NCBI GenBank assembly: GCA_038246575.1
Contig: JBBRVU010000062.1
Span: 1 to 20,229, forward strand
Reading direction: 5' to 3'
From: JACCUZ01 sp038246575
GTDB lineage: Bacteria > Actinomycetota > Actinomycetes > JACCUZ01
Length of the DNA stretch: 20,229 nt
Below are positions 15,311 through 20,229 of the stretch, piece by piece. Within the stretch, counting starts at the first letter, position 1. Each line of letters starts with the position of its first letter. A model generated the notes under the pieces. That model saw nothing but the letters and a program-made list of their open reading frames with translations, did not search any database and was not told the DNA's origin. Position numbers and translations under genes: made by a program.

Positions 15311-15334
15311 GCACCGTCGCACCGTCGCACCGCC
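15311..15334. repeat. Three-copy 8-bp tandem repeat after the flavoprotein stop
   Basis: GCACCGTC at 15311 and 15319, then GCACCGCC at 15327, starting 4 nt after the TGA. It resembles in unit length and position the repeat after rsgA, but the sequence differs. Confidence 0.85.
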
Positions 15335-15371
15335 GCGCCTGCGTGTCGGTGGGTCGGGGCACGATGAGCCC

Positions 15372-16901
15372 GTGCTGCTCACCGAGGTCGCGGCCGCGTC
15401 GCTGACCGTCACCGCCACCAGCCGCCGGTCGGAGAAGACCGCGGCAGTGGCCGAGTGCCTGCGCCGGGCAGCGCCCGACGACGTGGCGATCGTGGTCGCC
15501 TACCTCTCCGGCGAGCTGCGCCAGCGCCGGACCGGGGTCGGCTGGGCGTCTCTGCGGGAGGTGCCGGCCGCAGCCGCCGAGCCGACGCTGACCGTGACCG
15601 AGGTGGACGCGACCCTCACCGCGGTCTCCGAGCTGTCCGGGCCGGGGTCGGTCCGGGCCCGCACCGAGCAGGTCGCCGCGCTGCTCGCGCTGGCGACCGA
15701 GTCCGAGCAACGGTTGTTGCGCGGGCTGCTGACGGGGGAGCTGCGACAGGGAGCGCTGGTGGGGGTGATGTTCGATGCGGTGGCAGCTGCGGCGTCCGTC
15801 CCGGTCGCCGACGTCCGCCGGGCAGCGATGCTGCGCGGCGCCCTCGGCCCGGTCGCCAGGGCGGCGCTCACCGACGGCGTGGCCGGACTGGCCGAGTTCC
15901 GGCTGCAGGTGGGCCGACCCGTGCAGCCGATGCTCGCCTCACCCGGCGACGACGTGGCGAGTGCGCTGGAGCGGTTGGGCACCGCTGCGCTGGACTGGAA
16001 GCTCGACGGGGTTCGCGTGCAGCTGCACCGGGACGGCACGGACGTCGCGGTGTTCACCCGCAGCCTCGACGACATCACCTCCCGGGTCCCGGAGGTCGTG
16101 GATGCCGTGCTCGCCCTGCCGACGACCTCGGTCGTGCTCGATGCCGAGGCCATCGCGCTGCGCCCCGACGGCCGACCGCGGCCCTTCCAACAGACCGGGA
16201 GCCGGGTCGGGTCCCGGGTCGACGTCGCGGCAGCGCGGGCAACCGCGCCCCTGTCGACGTACGCATTCGACGTCCTGCACCTCGACGGCGCGGACCTGCT
16301 GGACCGTCCCGCCCAAGAACGGTTCAGTGCGCTCGCGGGAGCCGTGCCCGAGTCGCTCCGGGTGCCGCGCATCGTCACCGCGGACGTGGGCGAGGCGCAG
16401 GCCTTCGTGGCCGACACGCTGGCCCGCGGCCACGAAGGTGTGGTCGCCAAATCGCTGGACGCGCCGTACGAGGCGGGTCGACGGGGTGCCGGCTGGCTCA
16501 AGATCAAACCGCGGCACACGCTGGACCTCGTCGTGCTCGCCGCCGAGTGGGGGCACGGTCGCCGGAAGGGGTGGCTGTCGAACCTGCACCTGGGTGCCCG
16601 CGACGTCGAGTCCGGGGGTTTCGTCATGCTCGGCAAGACCTTCAAGGGTCTGACCGACGCGATGCTCACCTGGCAGACAGAACGGCTGCAGGCGCTGGCC
16701 GTCGAACGCTCGGACTGGGTCGTGCAGGTGCGCCCGGAGCTGGTCGTCGAGGTCGCCTTCGACGGGGTGCAGACCTCGCCGCGTTACCCCGCGGGGATGG
16801 CACTGCGATTCGCCCGGGTGATCCGGCACCGACCGGACAAGGACGCGGAGGCCGCGGACACCCTAGAATCTGTCCGGGCGATCCACGAAGTGGGCGGATG
16901 A
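15372..16901 (+). CDS. ligB: ATP-dependent DNA ligase, LigB type
   Basis: Seals DNA nicks using ATP through a Lys-AMP intermediate. The 509 residues match the 507 of mycobacterial LigB. Order: an N-terminal DNA-binding domain (about 1-180, including RGLLTGELRQGALVGVMFDA), the nucleotidyltransferase domain with motif I WKLDGVR (adenylated Lys210), motif III TYAFDVLHLDG, motif IV HEGVVAKSLDAPYEAG and motif V GWLKIKPRHTLDLVV, then the OB domain with RYPAGMALRFARVIRHRPDK. The GTG at 15372 was chosen because CACGAT (15360-15365) ends exactly 6 nt before it and no Shine-Dalgarno exists (leaderless); earlier in-frame sequence lies within the flavoprotein gene. LigB-type ligases are accessory to the NAD-dependent replicative LigA. 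No LigD polymerase or Ku gene is nearby. Confidence 0.93.
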   Translation: MLLTEVAAASLTVTATSRRSEKTAAVAECLRRAAPDDVAIVVAYLSGELRQRRTGVGWASLREVPAAAAEPTLTVTEVDATLTAVSELSGPGSVRARTEQVAALLALATESEQRLLRGLLTGELRQGALVGVMFDAVAAAASVPVADVRRAAMLRGALGPVARAALTDGVAGLAEFRLQVGRPVQPMLASPGDDVASALERLGTAALDWKLDGVRVQLHRDGTDVAVFTRSLDDITSRVPEVVDAVLALPTTSVVLDAEAIALRPDGRPRPFQQTGSRVGSRVDVAAARATAPLSTYAFDVLHLDGADLLDRPAQERFSALAGAVPESLRVPRIVTADVGEAQAFVADTLARGHEGVVAKSLDAPYEAGRRGAGWLKIKPRHTLDLVVLAAEWGHGRRKGWLSNLHLGARDVESGGFVMLGKTFKGLTDAMLTWQTERLQALAVERSDWVVQVRPELVVEVAFDGVQTSPRYPAGMALRFARVIRHRPDKDAEAADTLESVRAIHEVGG

Positions 16902-16938
16902 CCTGAGTAGATCGGGACTGTTGGGGAAGGGACCTGTC

Positions 16939-17019
16939 GTGTTCCGAGTGGTGCCGTTCGTGACCCTGACGCTGATCGCCGTGTGCCTGCTGCTCGCCGG
17001 CCGCTGGGTCCCCGTCTGA
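16939..17019 (+). CDS. 26-residue single-span membrane peptide
   Basis: GTG at 16939 is preceded by GGGAAGGGA with good spacing. The ORF is a short basic head (MFRVVPF), an uninterrupted hydrophobic segment (VTLTLIAVCLLLA), then GRWVPV and TGA. Length and composition are those of small inner-membrane peptides. It lies 37 nt after the ligB stop on the same strand and may share its transcript. No family is recognised and function is unknown. The strong ribosome binding site and GC-rich wobble positions support translation. Confidence 0.55.
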   Translation: MFRVVPFVTLTLIAVCLLLAGRWVPV

Positions 17020-17097
17020 GCGACCTTGTTAGGCCGCACGGGTGACGGATGCCCCTTCCGGGTCAAGAAGGAGTCAAGCGGCGCCGACGAGATTGCT

Positions 17098-17340
17098 ATG
17101 AATCAGGTCTCGATGGTGATCAGCCGCCTCAACCCCTGGATGGACCTCGAGGCGGCAGCCGACTACTCCGGCCTTCCGTTCGCGGAGCTCGCCGCGGCCG
17201 CGACCAAGGGCCTGCTGCCGGTCACGCGGAACCACCCGCGCCGACCCGGAGACGCGATGGTTCGGATGGACGACATCGACCTGTGGGTCGGAGCCCGGAC
17301 CGGCCTGCGTGCCGGCTGGGCCACCGACGGCGCCGCCTGA
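17098..17340 (+). CDS. Small excisionase/MerR-like HTH protein
   Basis: 80 residues from the ATG at 17098. The core WMDLEAAADYSGLPFAELAA then GLLPVTRNHPRRPGDAMVRM and DDIDLWV looks like the helix-turn-helix of excisionase- or AlpA-like proteins, in which a short HTH is followed by a wing and a terminal helix. Start choice is uncertain: the frame is open to a TTG at 17026, and ATGs at 17098 and 17113 are both possible; GACGAG lies about 7 nt before 17098. It resembles the protein at 18512 along its whole core, with shared W, E, AA, HPR, PG, R, D and W positions. DNA binding is inferred; no target is known. Confidence 0.7.
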   Translation: MNQVSMVISRLNPWMDLEAAADYSGLPFAELAAAATKGLLPVTRNHPRRPGDAMVRMDDIDLWVGARTGLRAGWATDGAA

Positions 17341-17380
17341 GCGACCCCACCCGGTCAGGACCGCGGCAGGAGCTTCGCGG

Positions 17381-18263
17381 TCACGGTTTGCCGGCGACCA
17401 CGATGCTGGCCGTAAAGGATGCCTCGACCCTTCCGTCGGGGGTGGTGAACGGTGCCAGGACGCTGTGCGCGCCAGCGCGGATCTGCCGGTACTCCTCCTC
17501 GGAGATCCGCTCGAGCAGCGGGGTGCTCTCCACCTCGGTGGTGACGAACGCGTCGACCGTGGGCGCCCGGTAGGTGCCCTCATGCGTCTCGCGGCCCTCG
17601 ACCCGAAGGCCGACGGACTCGACCAGCCCGGCGAGATAGTCGAGCTCGCCGCAGGCGAAGTACGTGCCCAGCAGGGACATGGCCTCGGGCCCGGCGTGCT
17701 GACCGGCCATGGCGACGAACGGCGCGAACGCGGCCTGGGACTCCAGCTGTCCCGGCACCAGCACGGCGACGGTGCCGCCGGCAACTGCGGTCCTGGACAT
17801 CTCGGCCAACGCCTGGGTTCGATCGGGGAAGAACATCAGCGCCATCTGGCTCAGGACCACGTCATAGGCCGAGTCGGGGGAGCGCAGCGGCGTCCGCCTG
17901 GCTGAACTCGATGTCGGGCCGGACGCGTCGGGCAACCGTGAGCATGGCCTCGTTCAGGTCCACGCCGGTGGCAGCGCCGTCGGGTGCCACCCGGTCGGCG
18001 GCGGTCCTGGTGACGATGCCCGTGCCGCACCCGACGTCGAGCACGCGATGGCCCGGCGCGACACCGGCGTGCTCGCACAGGATCGGTGCCCACTGGGCGA
18101 AGAAAGCGGGCACGAACGCGGACTCGTAGGCCTCGGCGACCTCGACGGGGATCTGGAAGGACTCCGAGGAGTCTGCGGCGGCCGACACTCTCCCATGCTG
18201 CTCTCGTGGTGCGGTTCCGGCAACGGGCGGCGCCGCGGGACCGGTCGAGTCACCGACCGTCAC
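17381..18263 (-). pseudogene. Class I SAM-dependent methyltransferase, frameshifted
   Basis: The 5' part (18263 to 17862) reads FQIPVEVAEAYESAFVPAFF, SAM motif I HRVLDVGCGTGIVTR, VAPDGAATGVDLNEAMLTVA and FSQADAAALP, then leaves frame and stops. The 3' part resumes in another frame with DSAYDVVLSQMALMFFPDRT and runs to 17381 as a normal methyltransferase C-terminal half. The break is at the five-G run 17876-17880 (CCCCC on the coding strand). Relatives normally read LP-x-x-D before the (S/A)-(F/Y)-D-V-V motif, so a 5-bp loss after LP would restore both frame and spacing; a single extra C is the alternative, as is sequencing error. The start may be the GTG at 18188, just before the conserved region, instead of 18263. 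Substrate unknown. Confidence 0.8.
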
Positions 18264-18300
18264 CGGTGTCCATCGCAGCGCATCGTGGGGTCATCGGATT

Positions 18301-18444
18301 GGTCGACGCGGTAGTCGACCGGGTTCGCCTAGCCTCGTGCGCAGGCGCCGCGCTCCACCCCTCACCCGGGGTCAGGGAACGCGCGGCGCCGCCAGCTGAG
18401 GAGGCGCACTGTGTCGCAGGGGTCGGCTTGTTGACGCGGTAGTC
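18301..18444. other. Structured intergenic region with palindrome, nested hairpin and 12-bp direct repeat
   Basis: GGTCGAC (18301-18307) and GTCGACC (18314-18320) form a perfect palindrome. GGCGCCGCGC (18344-18353) pairs with GCGCGGCGCC (18381-18390), enclosing a second stem ACCCC/GGGGT (18357-18361, 18368-18372). GACGCGGTAGTC occurs at 18305-18316, inside the palindrome, and again at 18433-18444. A GAGGAGG at 18398-18404 sits 6 nt before a 7-codon ORF (GTG 18411 to TGA 18434). The region separates the methyltransferase pseudogene from the plus-strand HTH gene and looks regulatory. Confidence 0.5.
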
Positions 18445-18511
18445 CCGGTGGGTCGTTCGCTCACTCGAACGGTGGGTCAAGTGCCGGTCAACAAGTGGCG
18501 ATGCCCATGCC

Positions 18512-18739
18512 ATGACCAGCAGGGGAAGGCGTGTCACCCGTTGGCTGTCGGTCGAGACGGCCGCCCAGCTAGCCGGGGTCCAGGCCGAGCGCATCGTGGC
18601 GGCGATCGAGGCGCGGGAGATCCGGGCGGTCCGGGCGCATCCGCGCAACCCGGGAGTCTGGGTGATCCGGCTGCGCGACCTGCACAGCTGGTCACTAGAG
18701 GCGCTCGGGCGTCCAGTGAGCACGACGCAGCCGGACTAG
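18512..18739 (+). CDS. Small excisionase/MerR-like HTH protein, paralogue of the 17098 gene
   Basis: 75 residues. The core TRWLSVETAAQLAGVQAERI then AVRAHPRNPGVWVIRLRDLH and SW is a short winged-HTH of the excisionase type, and aligns without large gaps to the protein at 17098. The ATG at 18512 is the first possible start after an in-frame TAG at 18440; the Shine-Dalgarno is weak. It ends 54 nt before the tRNA-Val fragment, close to the inferred integration boundary but on the chromosomal side. It could be a leftover recombination directionality factor or a chromosomal regulator; sequence alone does not decide. Confidence 0.65.
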   Translation: MTSRGRRVTRWLSVETAAQLAGVQAERIVAAIEAREIRAVRAHPRNPGVWVIRLRDLHSWSLEALGRPVSTTQPD

Positions 18740-18793
18740 GCCCGTTCGGTCCGCGGGGACCATCGATCCGCCGGGGTCTAGCGGCGGTGTCAG

Positions 18794-18843
18794 TGGTGGG
18801 CGATACAGGACTTGAACCTGTGACCTCTTCCGTGTCAGGGAAG
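18794..18843 (-). other. 3' fragment of tRNA-Val(GAC), inferred attachment site of an integrated element
   Basis: Read on the minus strand the fragment is a complete anticodon arm (CTTCC, loop CTGACAC with anticodon GAC, GGAAG), variable loop AGGTC, T arm ACAGG-TTCAAGT-CCTGT, acceptor 3' strand ATCGCCC, discriminator A and encoded CCA. Immediately upstream (18844 on) there is no D arm and no GGGCGAT acceptor partner, so the 5' half is absent. A tRNA 3' half of this kind is the usual displaced copy left when a tyrosine-recombinase element integrates into a tRNA gene. Orientation places the element to the right (above 18843) and the restored tRNA at its far end, outside the window. Confidence 0.85.
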
Positions 18844-18945
18844 ATCAACCTGTTTGCTGGCGTCCGCAGAATCGGCAAAGGCCAAGGTCAGAGGGCATAT
18901 TGCGTCCGGGGAGGTCCGCCCGAGTTCGCTGAAATTCGCGGGGCG

Positions 18946-18967
18946 TGGCTACCAGTTTGGCTACCAG
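18946..18967. repeat. Paired 10-bp direct repeat, copy A (possible integrase arm site)
   Basis: TGGCTACCAG at 18946-18955 and again at 18958-18967, separated by TT, about 100 bp inside the tRNA fragment. The same layout with sequence TKGCTGTCAG recurs at 19919-19940. Paired direct repeats near a tRNA att core suggest arm-type binding sites of a tyrosine integrase; this is inference. Confidence 0.6.
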
Positions 18968-19058
18968 TAGAGGGCAGTCGGCACAGTGACTCATCGGCAC
19001 CAGACGGCGCCGCGTGAGCCGACCTCTCCCCGCCTATTTCGTGTGCCACAATAACTTG

Positions 19059-19307
19059 ATGGAGGTCGAGTTCGCTGGGTCGGCCCGTCGCCACCGTGTC
19101 GGCAAGGCACGCGCTCTCCATGTGATCCGCAACGCGCGGGTTCAGTTCGTCGTCGCGGATCCGGACGGCCGCGACGACCGGATCATGTTCCTCGGCGACG
19201 ACAAGACCGGTCGAGCCCTGGAGGTGATGGGGGTCGAGCTGGCGGACGGGACGCTGTACGTGATTCACGTCATGGACCTGAGGGCTAAGTACCCGGGTCG
19301 CCTATGA
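19059..19307 (+). CDS. Putative toxin of a toxin-antitoxin-like pair
   Basis: 82 residues from the ATG at 19059. The sequence VEFAGSARRHRVGKARALHV, RIMFLGDDKTGRALEVMGVE, then GTLYVIHVMDLRAKYPGRL resembles small actinobacterial proteins paired with ribbon-helix-helix antitoxins; the overall pattern is of the BrnT/DUF4258-like RelE-fold type, recalled from similar gene pairs and not proven. The ATG at 19059 is preferred to an in-frame GTG at 19014 because the SARRHR start is the conserved one and CACAAT (19047-19052) ends exactly 6 nt before it, a leaderless layout. The antitoxin gene starts 12 nt after its stop. Toxin-first gene order is typical of BrnT-like modules. Lower-GC upstream DNA agrees with mobile origin. 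Confidence 0.7.
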   Translation: MEVEFAGSARRHRVGKARALHVIRNARVQFVVADPDGRDDRIMFLGDDKTGRALEVMGVELADGTLYVIHVMDLRAKYPGRL

Positions 19308-19319
19308 GGAGGGAAGGCC

Positions 19320-19601
19320 ATGAGCAAGAAGCAGAACGCTTCGCCGATCACCAAGGGCGGGACCACCCTCACCGATGAGGAGGTCCAGCGTCTCGCCGAC
19401 GAGGCCGAGGCGGGATACGACCTGAGCAAGGCCCGTCGGGTAGGGCGGCCTTCGCTCGATGGAGGTCAGAAGCACTCACCCCATGTCTCGTTCCGGGCGC
19501 CGGCCGAGTTGCGAGCCAAGGCAGAGGTGCGCGCCGCCCGAGAAGGCAAGACTGTCTCCCAGCTCGCCCGGGAGGCGTTTGAGCAGTACCTCGCCGGCTG
19601 A
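19320..19601 (+). CDS. Putative ribbon-helix-helix (CopG-type) antitoxin
   Basis: 93 residues with Shine-Dalgarno GGAGGGAAGG just before the ATG. The N-terminal half (ITKGGTTLTDEEVQRLADEA then GYDLSKARRVGRPSLDGG) is a typical antitoxin tail seen in actinobacterial CopG-like proteins. The C-terminal half (SPHVSFRAPAELRAKAEVRA, then GKTVSQLAREAFEQYLAG) has the strand-helix-helix pattern of an RHH DNA-binding domain. It presumably binds and neutralises the upstream protein and represses the shared promoter. It is the second gene of the pair and is co-transcribed. Confidence 0.8.
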   Translation: MSKKQNASPITKGGTTLTDEEVQRLADEAEAGYDLSKARRVGRPSLDGGQKHSPHVSFRAPAELRAKAEVRAAREGKTVSQLAREAFEQYLAG

Positions 19602-19918
19602 CTCCCACTGCTGCGTCGAGCGACCGCGATCTATGGCCAACGCCTGACTGCCAGACGGTTCCTTCGCCGCGTGCGGGCTGAGTGCATCCGCTGTCACCCG
19701 GGTGAGGCAGAGTTCGCCGACCGGACACGCGCGATGAGCATTCCGACGAGGCTGGTCACCGAGCGCACGAGGCAGCCCACTCACGACCTCAGCCACCCGG
19801 GCCAGTTTTCCTAACTCGATCTTGGTCGTCCATCGACGCCCGCTCGCGAGTGTTTGCCCAGCCCGCGCCTATATCGACGTCCGCCGTCATCCGCGCCGCA
19901 TCGCCCGGGGTCGTGGCT

Positions 19919-19940
19919 TTGCTGTCAGTTTGGCTGTCAG
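19919..19940. repeat. Paired 10-bp direct repeat, copy B (possible integrase arm site)
   Basis: TTGCTGTCAG at 19919-19928 and TGGCTGTCAG at 19931-19940, again separated by TT. Unit length, spacing and consensus (TKGCTRYCAG) match the pair at 18946-18967, and both are preceded by CGTGGCT. The two pairs bracket the toxin-antitoxin-like genes. Confidence 0.6.
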
Positions 19941-20078
19941 GACCGAACCGGACAGGGGTTGGCCGCAAGGGGGCGTACACGCCGTTTCCCGCGGTCGGAT
20001 TTAATTTCCCGCAAGGGCCGTCCGCCGTAGTTCGCGCTGGTCCGCTCTGGTTATGCGTTTGCGCAGGTCAGCGCCTTG

Positions 20079-20229
20079 ATGGCATCCACGTGTCGCTTGC
20101 CAGCGGTATGGGACCACCTCGTTGCCACGAGCATGGGACCACCTGGAGGTGTCAGTGAGCATCTCGGGCCCCGGTTTCGGTGTCAACGATGCCGCACGGG
20201 TTGGGCCGGTCTCGCTGCCGGTATGAGGG
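20079..20229 (+). CDS. Frame open to the window edge, doubtful partial gene
   Basis: ATG at 20079 opens a frame of 50 codons without a stop to the edge, containing GPRFRCQRCRTGW with a CxxC pair. There is no clear Shine-Dalgarno. A competing start, GTG 20155 with GGAGGTG 8 nt upstream, gives only 23 codons ending at 20226, with its TGA overlapping an ATG. Family unknown. Confidence 0.2.
   Translation, partial: MASTCRLPAVWDHLVATSMGPPGGVSEHLGPRFRCQRCRTGWAGLAAGMR
20108..20144. repeat. 12-bp direct repeat near the right edge
   Basis: ATGGGACCACCT at 20108-20119 and 20133-20144, a 25-bp period, followed by GGAGGTGTCAG. Repeats of this kind occur as operator sites or as multiple terminal repeats of IS21-like insertion sequences. 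No transposase lies within the window. Confidence 0.7.

Larger units (their letters stand above)
19602..20229. other. Largely non-coding right end of the inferred mobile element
   Basis: No convincing complete gene in 628 bp. Frames are short and lack Shine-Dalgarno sequences, and base composition is more mixed than in the backbone. Contents: a second paired 10-bp repeat (19919-19940), a 12-bp direct repeat (20108-20144), and a frame open from an ATG at 20079 to the window edge whose status cannot be judged. Confidence 0.6.

Noticed and set aside
14838..15371. N-terminal extension of LigB back to 14838
   Set aside because: It overlaps the flavoprotein gene in another frame and is not ligase-like; 509 residues from 15372 match the family length.

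Overview
This 20.2 kb window is very GC-rich, with G or C at most third codon positions and frequent GTG/TTG starts. Its gene set (GlgX-TreY-TreZ, an actinobacterial-type LigB ligase, a WYL regulator, a 'RTG.ALV.R.HVD' leader peptide) indicates an actinobacterium. I cannot fix the genus; Propionibacteriales or Micrococcales would fit. Positions 1-17,000 look like ordinary chromosomal backbone. Positions 17,000-18,800 are patchy and partly decayed. From 18,794 rightward the DNA looks like one end of an element integrated at a tRNA gene.

Region 1 (1-5712, minus strand) is a tight operon, glgX(treX)-treY-treZ, with 4- and 12-nt gaps. GlgX debranches glycogen or maltodextrin, TreY isomerises the reducing-end linkage to give maltooligosyltrehalose, and TreZ releases trehalose. 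treZ runs off the left edge. Region 2 (5792-8177, minus) holds glyA. Upstream and in the same uninterrupted frame lies an XRE-type HTH protein with a 9-bp in-frame tandem repeat. Further upstream are strong hairpins and a small ORF matching the actinobacterial cysteine/sulfur leader-peptide type.

Region 3 (8178-13174): an AidB-like acyl-CoA dehydrogenase (minus) and a YihY/BrkB membrane protein (plus) diverge from one near-palindromic -10 box. A 14-codon ORF with a strong Shine-Dalgarno precedes rsgA (plus). rsgA meets a WYL/HTH regulator (minus) tail to tail inside an 8-bp tandem repeat that supplies both stop codons. Region 4 (13296-17340): a histidine phosphatase (minus) diverges from a dihydrolipoamide-dehydrogenase-like flavoprotein (plus). 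These are followed by ATP-dependent DNA ligase ligB, a 26-residue membrane peptide and a small excisionase-like HTH protein.

Region 5 (17381-20229): a frameshifted class I methyltransferase; a second small HTH protein related to the one at 17098; a 50-nt 3' fragment of tRNA-Val(GAC), which marks an integration site; a toxin-antitoxin-like pair flanked by two matching paired 10-bp repeats (possible integrase arm sites); and a mostly non-coding right end with a 12-bp direct repeat. No integrase, CRISPR array, rRNA or complete tRNA was found. Several starts (aidB, yihY, ligB, the phosphatase, the toxin) sit 6-7 nt after a -10-like hexamer with no Shine-Dalgarno, suggesting leaderless transcripts.
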